64,000 nt of DNA from Streptomyces sp. NBC_01485 (GCF_036227125.1 NZ_CP109435.1:5828001-5892000); one strand, 5' to 3'; positions 19,852 through 28,271 are shown, numbered from the stretch's first letter. Made by a program: numbers and translations. Notes: generated from the letters alone by a model not told the origin.

Positions 19852-21657
19852 GTGTCCCAGGACGCCTACGACTACGACGTCATCGTCGTCGGCTCAGGCT
19901 TCGGCGGCTCGGTGACCGCCCTGCGCCTGACGGAGAAGGGCTACACCGTAGGCGTCCTGGAAGCGGGCCGCCGCTTCACCAGAGACTCCCTCCCGAAGAA
20001 CTCCTGGGACCTCAGGAACTACCTGTGGGCTCCCCGGCTCGGCTGCTACGGCATCCAGCGCATCCACCTGCTGGGCAACGTCATGGTCCTGGCCGGCGCG
20101 GGCGTGGGCGGCGGCTCCCTCAACTACGCCAACACCCTCTACGTACCGCCGAAACCCTTCTTCGACGACCCCCAGTGGCGTGACATCACGGACTGGCAGG
20201 AGGAGTTGAAGCCGTACTACGAGCAGGCGCGCCGCATGCTCGGCGTACGGCTCAACCCGACGACGACCCCCTCCGACGTGCACCTGAAGGCGGCCGCGGA
20301 GCGGATGGGCGTCGGCGACACCTTCCACATGGCACCGGTCGGCGTGTTCTTCGGCGACGGCGAGGACGCCGGGGGAGAGGCGAAGGCGGCCCCCGGCGAA
20401 CAGGTCGCGGACCCCTACTTCGGCGGCGCCGGCCCCGCCCGCAACGCCTGCACCGAGTGCGGCGAGTGCATGACCGGCTGCCGTCACGGCGCGAAGAACA
20501 CCCTCAACGAGAACTACCTCCACCTCGCCGAGCAGGCGGGCGCGGTCGTGCACCCCATGACGACGGTCGTGTCGATCACGGACGACTCCCAGGGCGGCTA
20601 CGCGGTCACCACCCTCCCCACCGACAACCGCCGTAAGGGCAAGGGCAAGGGTGAAGGCAAAGGCGACAAGGGCCGGGTCTTCAAGGCCCGCCGGGTCGTC
20701 CTCGCCGCCGGCACCTACGGCACCCAGACCCTCCTGCACCGCATGAAGGCGGGCGGACAACTCCCGTACCTCTCCGAGAAGTTGGGCGAGCTGACCCGCA
20801 CCAACTCCGAGGCTCTCGTCGGTTCCCAGACCACCGACCGGCGCTACCGCAAGGCGACCGGCGCGCCGAAGGTCGACTTCACGCGCGGGGTCGCCATCAC
20901 ATCGTCCATCCACCCGGACGAGAACACCCACATCGAGCCGGTCCGCTACGGCAGGGGCTCCAACTCGATGGGCGGCCTGTCGATCATCCAAGTGCCGTAC
21001 GCGGAGGGCTCGTCGAGGGTCGCCGGCTGGCTGGCGAGCGCGGCCCGCCACCCCGTACTCGTCCTGCGGTCGCTGTCCAACCGCCGCTGGTCGGAGCGGA
21101 CCATCATCGGCCTGGTGATGCAGTCCCTGGACAACTCGCTGACGACCTACCTGAGGCCGGACGGCGTCGGCAAAGGCCTGCTGACGGCACGTCAGGGGCA
21201 CGGCGCCCCCAACCCCAAGCAGATCAGGGCCGCTTCGGAGGCCGCCTCCGCGATCGCCGCCGACATCAACGGCTTCGCCGGTTCCAACGTGGGGGAGCTG
21301 ATGGGCACCCCGCTCACCGCCCACTTCCTCGGCGGCTGCCCGATCGGCGACTCGCGCGAGACGGGCGTCATCGACCCGTACCACCGCCTCTACGGCCACC
21401 CCGGCATCTCGGTCGTCGACGGCGCCGCGGTCTCGGCGAACCTGGGCGTGAACCCGTCGCTCACCATCACCGCCCAGGCCGAGCGCGCGATGTCGTACTG
21501 GCCGAACAGGGGCGAGCCGGACCCACGCCCCGCGCAGGGAGCTGCGTACGAGCGGCTGAGGCCGGTGGAGCCGGTCAGCCCGGCGGTCCCGGCGGAGGCC
21601 TTCGGCGCGCTGCGCCTGCCGTTCCTGGGCATGCCGACGGTCCCGCCGAGGCAGTAG
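19852..21657 (+). CDS. GMC-family FAD oxidoreductase (cholesterol-oxidase-like) with Cys cluster
   Basis: A 601-residue flavoprotein. It opens with V-V-G-S-G-F-G-G-S (FAD fold) and has G-A-G-V-G-G-G-S-L-N-Y-A in the flavin contact region. The C-terminal GMC signature includes G-I-S-V-V-D-G-A-A-V with N-P-S-L-T-I-T-A-Q-A. At about residue 200 it has A-C-T-E-C-G-E-C-M-T-G-C, a four-cysteine cluster that resembles an Fe-S motif. It is shared, as I recall, with mycobacterial ChoD-like proteins. A Lys/Gly/Glu run (K-G-K-G-K-G-E-G-K-G-D-K) near residue 265 looks like a simple-repeat insertion. The GTG start follows GAGGAG. The substrate is likely a sterol or hydrophobic alcohol, but this is not certain. 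Confidence 0.85.
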   Translation: MSQDAYDYDVIVVGSGFGGSVTALRLTEKGYTVGVLEAGRRFTRDSLPKNSWDLRNYLWAPRLGCYGIQRIHLLGNVMVLAGAGVGGGSLNYANTLYVPPKPFFDDPQWRDITDWQEELKPYYEQARRMLGVRLNPTTTPSDVHLKAAAERMGVGDTFHMAPVGVFFGDGEDAGGEAKAAPGEQVADPYFGGAGPARNACTECGECMTGCRHGAKNTLNENYLHLAEQAGAVVHPMTTVVSITDDSQGGYAVTTLPTDNRRKGKGKGEGKGDKGRVFKARRVVLAAGTYGTQTLLHRMKAGGQLPYLSEKLGELTRTNSEALVGSQTTDRRYRKATGAPKVDFTRGVAITSSIHPDENTHIEPVRYGRGSNSMGGLSIIQVPYAEGSSRVAGWLASAARHPVLVLRSLSNRRWSERTIIGLVMQSLDNSLTTYLRPDGVGKGLLTARQGHGAPNPKQIRAASEAASAIAADINGFAGSNVGELMGTPLTAHFLGGCPIGDSRETGVIDPYHRLYGHPGISVVDGAAVSANLGVNPSLTITAQAERAMSYWPNRGEPDPRPAQGAAYERLRPVEPVSPAVPAEAFGALRLPFLGMPTVPPRQ

Positions 21658-21691
21658 GCGACAGGCAGCAGGGATCACCGGCCGGGCAATG

Positions 21692-21735
21692 AGCGAAGGG
21701 ACCTGCGCCCCCCTCCGAGCGCAGGTCCCTTCGCT
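21692..21735. terminator. bidirectional terminator between GMC oxidoreductase and LAXTG protein genes
   Basis: AGCGAAGGGACCTGCGC (21692-21708) pairs over 17 bases with GCGCAGGTCCCTTCGCT (21719-21735), with a 10-base loop. It lies between convergent genes. Confidence 0.88.
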
Positions 21736-21749
21736 GGTCTTGTCGCGCG

Positions 21750-22817
21750 TTACGCGTGCGCGCCGGTCCTGCGGCGACGGACCGCGAACACCGCACCGGC
21801 GCCGGCCACCACGGCGACCCCGCCGACCAGGCCGATCATCGGCAGCGCGGAGTCGGAACCGGTCGAGGCGAGGCTGCCGCTGATCGGCTTGGCGCCGCCC
21901 TGGGGCTTGGCGCCGTCGGTGGGCTTGTCGCCGTTCGGCTTGGCGTCGTCGACGTCGCCCGCGTCGCCGCCGGCGGCGAGGATCTGAACGTCGTAGAAGT
22001 CACCGTTGCCGTAGCAGGCGGAGCCCTCGCCGGCGTAGATGGCCTCGCTCAGCGCGAACGAGGAGCCGGCCGGCGCGGACGCCTTGACCTTGACCCGCAG
22101 GTCGAGCGTGCTGGAGTCGCCCTTCGCCAGCGAGTCGAGCAGACCCACGAAGGAACCGGTGACGTTGACCGTCTTGCCGTGCTCGTCCTCGTAGGAGTCC
22201 TGGAAGCCGTCGGTCCACTTGCCGTCTTCCTTGACCTGGATGACGGCGAGGCCCTCGGACAGCCACTCGTCCGTCTCGTCGCCGTACTCCATGAACGAGT
22301 CGATGTACACGTTCTTCAGGTCGTGGTCGGAGCCGTTCTTGACGACGAACTGGAAGTCGTGCCAGCCGGAACCGGCGACGATCTTGCCGGGCAGGCCCTT
22401 GATCTGGGCCGTGAGCTTGTCGTCCAGGTCGAAGGACTTGCAGTCCGTGAACGGGTCGAACGCGTCCTCACTCGCACTGGCCGACGGGCTCCCCGAGGAC
22501 GACTGCGACGGGGACCCGGACGGCGACGTGCTGCCGGACGGGGAGCCGGAGGCGCTCCCGCTCTGCGACCCGGTCGACGGCGACGGGATGTCGGACTTGG
22601 AGTCGGACCCGGAGTCGGACTGGGACCCGGAGGCGGACGGGCTCGAGTCGCCCGAGCCGGACGGCGAGGCGGAGGCGCTGTCCGACGGGGACGCGCTGGC
22701 CGACGGTGAACCGCTCTCCTCCGCGAAGGCGGCGGGCGCGGACAGCAGCGCGAGCGGCGCGACTGACGCGATGACGGCCGTAGCGGCAGCGGCGACCATC
22801 GTGCGACGGAGCTTCAT
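21750..22817 (-). CDS. LAXTG cell-wall-anchored surface protein
   Basis: Secreted protein of 355 residues. The signal peptide has a K-L-R-R start, a hydrophobic core and A-F-A cleavage near residue 32. A roughly 85-residue Ser/Pro/Gly/Asp-rich low-complexity stalk follows, then a globular domain (about 118-290). The C-terminal sorting signal has L-A-S-T-G (residues 316-320), a hydrophobic stretch and an R-R-R-R tail. LAXTG is the class E sortase motif used in Streptomyces. No sortase gene is in this window. The globular domain is not recognised beyond being common in Streptomyces surface proteins. There are two cysteines, one at the start of the globular domain and one near its end, which could form a disulfide. 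Confidence 0.88.
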   Translation of the reverse strand: MKLRRTMVAAAATAVIASVAPLALLSAPAAFAEESGSPSASASPSDSASASPSGSGDSSPSASGSQSDSGSDSKSDIPSPSTGSQSGSASGSPSGSTSPSGSPSQSSSGSPSASASEDAFDPFTDCKSFDLDDKLTAQIKGLPGKIVAGSGWHDFQFVVKNGSDHDLKNVYIDSFMEYGDETDEWLSEGLAVIQVKEDGKWTDGFQDSYEDEHGKTVNVTGSFVGLLDSLAKGDSSTLDLRVKVKASAPAGSSFALSEAIYAGEGSACYGNGDFYDVQILAAGGDAGDVDDAKPNGDKPTDGAKPQGGAKPISGSLASTGSDSALPMIGLVGGVAVVAGAGAVFAVRRRRTGAHA

Positions 22818-23499
22818 GCAGACCTCGTGGAACTCGGGGGGAGGCCTTCCGCATGGGGGTGTGGGAATGGGCCTTGTGTCGGTAGGTGTGACAGGCGAGG
22901 TCCGTGAACAGTTGCCCTCAGCTCACAGGATCTTTATGTGGTGCGCGTCACAGTCGCCGGCGTCGAGGTGGTCGGGGCTCGGTGTGCCCGGACATGACGA
23001 AGGGCCTCGCGGGACGGAACCGCGAGGCCCTTCGTCATCGTCAGCACCGGCGTCAGGGCAGCGCCGGTGCCGGGGAGCGGCGCCGGGGGGTTGCGCCGCT
23101 GGCTTGGCGAGTGCTGGGCAAAGCAGAAGTGGAAGCTGAACCGGTGCGGCAGTGCCCAAGCGATGCCGAACCGGAGCTTTCTACGCATCGTGCTGGATGA
23201 GCACGGCCCCCGCAACCGTTTGACCCAGCCCTTGTGCATTTTTGCGATGTTCCGCCGGTCGGCCCCGGGCGTCCCCGGGACCGACCGTTCTCTCGGGTGA
23301 CCGGGCTGCTGTCCCCTGCAGTCCGGTCGACCCGTCCGGAGCGAGGTCCCACGACGCACGGCACGATCCGTACGCCTCATCGCTCCATCGAGCCACGCGT
23401 GGTTTCTTCCCGGCCCGCACCTGGCTGGCGCGGACACGGGGACCAACGAGGCCGCCCGTGCGGCGGTCACGCGCCGTACGGGTGAGAGACGGCCCGAAC
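22818..23499. other. intergenic region with hairpin and lower-GC segment
   Basis: 682 bases between the LAXTG gene and chorismate mutase, both on the minus strand. It contains the perfect hairpin at 22994-23038 and a lower-GC segment at about 23100-23245 with A-rich stretches. Short frames on both strands in that segment have no recognisable similarity or Shine-Dalgarno. The remainder looks non-coding. A small RNA or small protein cannot be excluded. Confidence 0.4.
22994..23038. terminator. perfect 19-bp hairpin
   Basis: ATGACGAAGGGCCTCGCGG (22994-23012) and its exact complement (23020-23038) flank a 7-base loop. There is no T tract on either side. It is well placed to end a transcript coming from the chorismate mutase side or from the lower-GC segment. 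Confidence 0.7.
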
Positions 23500-23778
23500 T
23501 CAGATACGGCCCCGGGACAGTTCGAGGAGCGTCATCGCCAGGGCCGTGCCCGGCTTGCCGAGGGCCTCGCGGTAGTGGTCGAGGATCTCCATCTCGCGGG
23601 AGAGGTTCACGCGCCGCCCGCCGGAGGAGATCCGCGCCTGCTGGACGACGGCGGAGACGGCCACCCGTTCCTGGATCAGACCGATGATCCGGTCGTCGAG
23701 CGCGTCGATGCGCTCACGGGCGCCGGCGATCACGGCGGTGGCGGTCAGGTCGGTCGTGGTCAGGTCAGTAGTGGTCAT
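23500..23778 (-). CDS. chorismate mutase (AroQ type, monofunctional)
   Basis: Converts chorismate to prephenate, the branch point to Phe and Tyr. The 92-residue all-helical protein has the AroQ pattern: R-E-R-I-D-A-L-D-D-R-I-I-G-L-I, then E-R-V-A-V-S-A-V-V, then R-E-M-E-I-L-D-H-Y-R. The N-terminus repeats T-T-D-L-T. A GGAGC Shine-Dalgarno precedes the ATG. Upstream on the same strand lie a 23-codon leader frame and a terminator-like hairpin, suggesting attenuation by Phe/Tyr supply. It is divergent from guaA. Confidence 0.92.
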   Translation of the reverse strand: MTTTDLTTTDLTATAVIAGARERIDALDDRIIGLIQERVAVSAVVQQARISSGGRRVNLSREMEILDHYREALGKPGTALAMTLLELSRGRI

Positions 23779-23837
23779 GGGGGCTCCTGTGGTGAGTACG
23801 GGATGCCTCGGAGCGGCGGCAGGACCCGGGAAAACGA

Positions 23838-23872
23838 CAGGCGCCCCGGGCCTTGTCGGCCCGGGGCGCCTG
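23838..23872 (-). promoter_or_regulatory. attenuator-like terminator in the chorismate mutase leader
   Basis: A perfect 15-bp stem, CAGGCGCCCCGGGCC (23838-23852) with 23858-23872, and a 5-base loop. On the minus strand the 3' arm is followed by TCGTTTTCC, a U-rich tract. It lies 59 bases before the chorismate mutase start and about 20 bases after the stop of the leader peptide frame. Confidence 0.7.
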
Positions 23873-23892
23873 GGAAGTCGCTTGTCAGTTGC

Positions 23893-23964
23893 TCAAGCAG
23901 CACGACCATGGCAGCCGGTGGGCCGGCAGCCATAGGTAAAGACGAAGGTCGTGGGCGAAAGCAT
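23893..23964 (-). CDS. candidate leader peptide of chorismate mutase (Phe/Tyr rich)
   Basis: A 23-codon frame whose central residues are T-T-F-V-F-T-Y (Phe7, Phe9, Tyr11), ending G-C-H-G-R-A-A. It uses TTT and TAT at Phe9 and Tyr11, codons that are rare in this GC-rich genome. The stop lies about 20 bases upstream of the terminator hairpin, the arrangement expected for ribosome-mediated attenuation. No strong Shine-Dalgarno precedes the ATG, and the same frame is open upstream without a better start. Translation is inferred. Confidence 0.55.
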   Translation of the reverse strand: MLSPTTFVFTYGCRPTGCHGRAA

Positions 23965-24029
23965 GGAGCCAGTATGCCACGGCACCTCTCTGTCCGACCG
24001 AGCCGGGAGGTGTCCCACGCAGGCCCCGT

Positions 24030-24035
24030 TAGAAT
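24030..24035 (+). promoter_or_regulatory. candidate -10 element of guaA
   Basis: TAGAAT lies 42 bases before the guaA GTG and matches the principal-sigma -10 consensus. No clear -35 is visible at 17-18 bases. Confidence 0.4.
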
Positions 24036-24076
24036 CGGTATCCCAAGCCCCCTGCCCAACCGCCGGAAGGCACCCC

Positions 24077-25657
24077 GTGTCATCAGCGACTCCCGCTGCC
24101 GCCGCCCCCGACACCGTCCTGGTCGTCGACTTCGGTGCGCAGTACGCCCAGCTCATCGCCCGTCGAGTCCGCGAGGCGCGGGTCTACAGCGAGATCGTGC
24201 CGAGCACCACGCCGGTCGAGGAGATGCTCGCCAAGAACCCGGCGGCGATCATCCTCTCCGGCGGCCCCTCGTCCGTGTACGAGGAGGGCGCCCCGACCGT
24301 CGACCGCGCCCTCTTCGAGGCCGGCGTCCCCGTCTTCGGCATGTGCTACGGCTTCCAGCTGATGGCACAGACCCTCGGCGGCACCGTCGACAACACCGGC
24401 GCCCGTGAGTACGGCCGTACCGAACTGCACGTCTCCCGCTCCTCCTCGACCCTCTTCGAGGGCACCCCGGCCGAGCAGGCCGTGTGGATGTCGCACGGCG
24501 ACGCCTGCTCCGCCGCCCCCGAGGGCTTCAGCGTCAGCGCCTCCACGGACGTCGTCCCGGTCGCCGCCTTCGAGAACGACGAGAAGCGGCTGTACGGCGT
24601 CCAGTACCACCCCGAGGTCATGCACTCCACGCACGGCCAGCAGGTGCTGGAGCACTTCCTCTACCGCGGCGCCGGCCTCGCCCCGTCCTGGACCACGGGC
24701 AACGTCATCGAGGAGCAGGTCGCGGCCATCCGCGAGCAGGTCGGCGACAAGCGCGCCATCTGCGGCCTCTCCGGCGGCGTGGACTCGGCGGTCGCCGCAG
24801 CCCTCGTCCAGAAGGCCATCGGCTCCCAGCTGACCTGCGTCTACGTCGACCACGGTCTGATGCGCAAGGGTGAGACCGAGCAGGTCGAGAAGGACTTCGT
24901 GGCCGCGACCGGAGTCCAGCTGAAGGTCGTCGACGCGCAGGAGCGATTCCTCGCCGCGCTCGCCGGGGTCTCCGACCCCGAGCAGAAGCGGAAGATCATC
25001 GGCCGCGAGTTCATCCGCGTCTTCGAGCAGGCCCAGGCCGAGATCATCGCGGACGAGGGTCCGGCGGTCGAGTTCCTCGTCCAGGGCACGCTGTACCCGG
25101 ACGTCGTCGAGTCCGGCGGCGGCACCGGCACCGCGAACATCAAGTCGCACCACAACGTGGGCGGCCTGCCAGAGGACCTCGAGTTCCAGCTCATCGAGCC
25201 GCTGCGCAAGCTGTTCAAGGACGAGGTCCGGATGGTCGGCCAGGAGCTCGGGCTCCCGGAAGAGATCGTTCAGCGTCAGCCGTTCCCCGGCCCCGGCCTG
25301 GGCATCCGGATCGTCGGAGAGGTCACCAAGGACCGCCTCGACCTCCTCCGCGACGCCGACGCCATCGCCCGCGAGGAGCTGACGGCCGCCGGTCTCGACC
25401 GCGAGATCTGGCAGTGCCCGGTGGTCCTCCTCGCGGACGTCCGCAGCGTCGGCGTCCAGGGCGACGGCCGCACCTACGGCCACCCGATCGTGCTGCGCCC
25501 GGTCTCCTCCGAGGACGCGATGACCGCCGACTGGTCGCGCCTCCCGTACGACGTCCTGGCGAAGATCTCCACCCGGATCACCAACGAGGTGCGGGACGTC
25601 AACCGCGTCGTCGTCGACGTGACGAGCAAGCCGCCGGGCACCATCGAGTGGGAGTAG
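24077..25657 (+). CDS. guaA: GMP synthase (glutamine-hydrolysing)
   Basis: Converts XMP to GMP with glutamine and ATP. The protein has 526 residues. The N-terminal class I glutamine amidotransferase has F-G-M-C-Y-G-F-Q (nucleophile Cys90) and Y-H-P-E-V (catalytic His, with Glu). The ATP pyrophosphatase domain begins G-L-S-G-G-V-D-S-A-V. The C-terminal dimerisation domain ends K-P-P-G-T-I-E-W-E, the standard terminus. GTG 24077 is chosen because GGAAGG lies 8-12 bases upstream; the longer upstream frame has no signal. With guaB 23 kb away it completes the IMP-to-GMP route. Confidence 0.97.
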   Translation: MSSATPAAAAPDTVLVVDFGAQYAQLIARRVREARVYSEIVPSTTPVEEMLAKNPAAIILSGGPSSVYEEGAPTVDRALFEAGVPVFGMCYGFQLMAQTLGGTVDNTGAREYGRTELHVSRSSSTLFEGTPAEQAVWMSHGDACSAAPEGFSVSASTDVVPVAAFENDEKRLYGVQYHPEVMHSTHGQQVLEHFLYRGAGLAPSWTTGNVIEEQVAAIREQVGDKRAICGLSGGVDSAVAAALVQKAIGSQLTCVYVDHGLMRKGETEQVEKDFVAATGVQLKVVDAQERFLAALAGVSDPEQKRKIIGREFIRVFEQAQAEIIADEGPAVEFLVQGTLYPDVVESGGGTGTANIKSHHNVGGLPEDLEFQLIEPLRKLFKDEVRMVGQELGLPEEIVQRQPFPGPGLGIRIVGEVTKDRLDLLRDADAIAREELTAAGLDREIWQCPVVLLADVRSVGVQGDGRTYGHPIVLRPVSSEDAMTADWSRLPYDVLAKISTRITNEVRDVNRVVVDVTSKPPGTIEWE

Positions 25658-25686
25658 TCCGCCGGCGTCCGTGAAGGTCGTGAGGG

Positions 25687-26160
25687 TCACGTCCGTCTGA
25701 GAGTCCGCACCGGCACTCCGGGCTGCCAGACCTGGGCGACCAGATACGTGTCGTCCTCGACGTAGGTCCGTACGACCTCCGTCAGCTCGGTGCGGAAGAG
25801 GTGGAACGGCTGCGGCGGTTCCACCTCTTTCACGTACGCCGCCCTCGCCTCGCCGTCCGCCACCTCGACGGCCCGGCCGGCGATCCGGACGTCGCCCCCG
25901 CCCATCCCGGTGCCCTCGCCGGGGTTGGCCTGGAGGCAGAAACGGGGGTCCCGGCGCAGGTCGAGGGCCTTGAGCGAGTCCGGCATCATGCCGAGCCACA
26001 GCTCACCGCCGAGGAAACGGACCTCGATGCCGGTGGTGCGCGGGGAGCCGTCCTTGCGGAGGGTCGCCAGGACATGGTGCGTGAAGGCCCCGAACCGGGC
26101 CTCGGTGATCTGTGCGAACTCGGGCTCCGCGGCGACGAAGGCCGCCCAGTCGACTGTCAT
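25687..26160 (-). CDS. pyridoxamine 5'-phosphate oxidase-family (flavin/F420-binding split-barrel) protein
   Basis: A 157-residue split beta-barrel protein. W-A-A-F-V-A-A-E-P-E-F, L-A-T-L-R-K-D-G-S-P-R-T-T-G-I-E and R-D-P-R-F-C-L-Q-A-N-P are typical of the PPOX-class oxidoreductase/F420-dependent reductase group in actinobacteria. Cofactor and substrate cannot be told from the sequence. ATG 26160 begins M-T-V-D-W. No Shine-Dalgarno is evident, so it may be leaderless. It is convergent with guaA and divergent from the aldolase-like gene. Confidence 0.75.
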   Translation of the reverse strand: MTVDWAAFVAAEPEFAQITEARFGAFTHHVLATLRKDGSPRTTGIEVRFLGGELWLGMMPDSLKALDLRRDPRFCLQANPGEGTGMGGGDVRIAGRAVEVADGEARAAYVKEVEPPQPFHLFRTELTEVVRTYVEDDTYLVAQVWQPGVPVRTLRRT

Positions 26161-26339
26161 ACGGCGAGTGTGACGCCGATACCCGACATCTTCTGGCAGG
26201 TATCCGCGCTCGTGCGTGCGCGATCCGGCGCGCCGTCCAGAGGTGACGGAAATCGTCATCTTCACATAACGGCTCTGCCCTTTTGCGCTGACCGACGGTA
26301 ACTTTCCGCGTCGTAAAGCAACCCAGTGCTGGAGGACCG

Positions 26340-27134
26340 ATGCACCGGCCCACACCGCCTGCCCCGCTGCCCACCGACCGGCTGCAGTTCGCGATGCCGC
26401 CGACGCACGACTCGGTGGAGGACGAACGCCGGCACCGCAAGGAACGGCTGGCGGGAGCGGTGCGGATCTTCGGGCGGCTCGGCTTCGAGGACGGCGTCTC
26501 GGGGCACATCACCGCCCGCGACCCCGAGTTCAGCGACTGCTTCTGGGTCAACCCGTTCGGGATGCCCTTCAAGCACGTCACCGTCGGCGACCTGGTGCTG
26601 GCCAACGCCGACGGGCAGGTCGTCGAGGGCCGCTACCACGTCAACCAGGCCGCCTTCACCGTGCACGCGCAGGTCCACGCGGCCCGCCCCGACGTCGTCG
26701 CCGTCGCCCACTGCCACTCGGTCCACGGCCGCGCCCTGGCCGCGCTCGGCGAACTGCTCGACCCCATCACCCAGGAGAGCTGCGCCTTCTACGAGGACCA
26801 CGCCCTCTACGACGCCTACACCGGAGTGGCCGTCGACGCGGAGGAAGGGCGGCGCATCGCGGCCGCGCTCGGCTCCCGCAAGGCGCTGGTGCTGCGCAAC
26901 CACGGGCTGCTGACCGTCGGCGACTCGATCGACGCGGCGGCCTGGTGGTTCCTGTCGATGGAACGCTCCAGCCAGGTCCAACTGACCGCGCGGGCGGCGG
27001 GCCGGCCCGTCCTGATCGACCACCGGGCGGCCGTGGAGACCCGGGAACAACTCGGCGGCGACCTGGTGGCATGGATCAACTACCAGCCCCTCTGGCAGGA
27101 CATCAGCCGCAGCGAGCCGGATCTGCTGAGCTGA
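26340..27134 (+). CDS. class II aldolase/adducin family protein
   Basis: A 264-residue protein with the class II aldolase/adducin fold. G-H-I-T-A-R-D-P, W-V-N-P-F-G, H-A-Q-V-H-A-A-R-P-D-V and C-H-S-V-H-G supply the probable metal-binding histidines. N-H-G-L-L-T-V-G is the family signature near the C-terminus. Members act as sugar-phosphate aldolases, decarboxylases or structural proteins; this one is not assigned to a substrate. GGAGG at 26331-26335 fixes the ATG. No pathway partners are adjacent. Confidence 0.8.
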   Translation: MHRPTPPAPLPTDRLQFAMPPTHDSVEDERRHRKERLAGAVRIFGRLGFEDGVSGHITARDPEFSDCFWVNPFGMPFKHVTVGDLVLANADGQVVEGRYHVNQAAFTVHAQVHAARPDVVAVAHCHSVHGRALAALGELLDPITQESCAFYEDHALYDAYTGVAVDAEEGRRIAAALGSRKALVLRNHGLLTVGDSIDAAAWWFLSMERSSQVQLTARAAGRPVLIDHRAAVETREQLGGDLVAWINYQPLWQDISRSEPDLLS

Positions 27135-27153
27135 ACACAGGGGGTTCGCGGGC

Positions 27154-28068
27154 TCAGAAGCCCCGGAGGACGACGGCTTTCGTCCGGGCGAACTCCTCGT
27201 CCGTCAGCACGCCGTCCCGGTGCAGCTCACCCAACTCGCGCAGCCGGCGCAGCAGTACGTCGTGGTGGTCGCCCGCGTCCGCGTGCCCGTCCGCGTGCCC
27301 GTCCGCGTGCCTGTCCGCGTCCCCGTGCTCCTGCTCGTGCTCGTGCTCGGTGTGCGTGCGGGCGGAGGGGTGCGGGAGGCGGGCGGTGACCGCGGTCGCC
27401 ACCAGCGCCGTCAGGAGGTCGCGGCTCACGTTGCCCCACAGGTCCAGGGCGTACGGGTCCTTCTCGGCCGGCAGTTTCGAGAACACCGTCTCGCGGGTCA
27501 CGAAGCGCAGGAAGCCGTCCTCGTGACCCGAGTTGGGCAGCCACTCGACCCGCACGAGGTCACCGATGCCGATCACGCGCGGGCCGGTCGCCCGCTTCAC
27601 CCGGTCCGAGGTGTCCGCCCAGTCGACGCGCACCTGGGTGCCGTCGAAGGAGACGGTGCCGTCGGAGGACCGCACGGACACCGGCACCGGCGGACCCGGC
27701 AGGAGGTAGGCCTCGGTCGGCTCGTGGGGGATCTGGTCGAGCAGCAGCGCGTGCCGGATCTCCTCGGCGAGGTACTCGGCGACCCCGGCACGGTCCGCGT
27801 CCACCGTGAGCCGGTAAGGATCCGCAGGGTCGGGCAGCCGCCCGCCGGTCGCCTGCAGCAGCGGATCGGCCCCCTCGCGCAGCCGCATCCGCAGCCGGCC
27901 GCGCCTGCGTTCGGGCTCGTAGGCGATCCCGGCGACCGCCTCCAGAGGCACCGCGATCTCCCCGTACGTCTGCCGGAACAGCGGCACGGAGCGGTGCAGC
28001 CCCGGCGTGATGCGGACCGTCGTGCCGTCGAAGGCCCAGGTCCCGTCACGCTGGATGATCTCGGCCAT
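27154..28068 (-). CDS. DUF4429/SHOCT protein with His-rich linker
   Basis: A 304-residue protein with two tandem DUF4429 (PH-like) units: W-A-F-D-G-T-T-V-R-I-T and V-S-F-D-G-T-Q-V-R-V-D mark their starts. The C-terminal SHOCT helix pair (L-L-R-R-L-R-E-L-G-E-L-H-R-D-G-V-L-T) is typical. Between them lies a His/Asp/Glu-rich linker at about residues 238-270 with repeated H-A-D-G. It is encoded by a direct DNA repeat (CCCGTCCGCGTG units near 27285-27325) and could bind divalent metals. Function is unknown. It is convergent with the preceding gene with a 19-base gap. Confidence 0.78.
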   Translation of the reverse strand: MAEIIQRDGTWAFDGTTVRITPGLHRSVPLFRQTYGEIAVPLEAVAGIAYEPERRRGRLRMRLREGADPLLQATGGRLPDPADPYRLTVDADRAGVAEYLAEEIRHALLLDQIPHEPTEAYLLPGPPVPVSVRSSDGTVSFDGTQVRVDWADTSDRVKRATGPRVIGIGDLVRVEWLPNSGHEDGFLRFVTRETVFSKLPAEKDPYALDLWGNVSRDLLTALVATAVTARLPHPSARTHTEHEHEQEHGDADRHADGHADGHADAGDHHDVLLRRLRELGELHRDGVLTDEEFARTKAVVLRGF

Positions 28069-28271
28069 AAAGCAAATTCTCGCAGCCGGGTCAACACAGC
28101 CCGCCCCGCTTCACCCGCCCTGACCAGACCTACCGGAAACGACAGGGTGTGCCGTAGGGCACAATTCGCTGTCATCACAGGGGAGTTGTTCACAGGCTGT
28201 CGGCAGGGGTCCAAAACGGGTTCTCCAGGGCCGCCATCCGATCGGGTCGTGGGGAAAGGCAGGCGTCGGAC

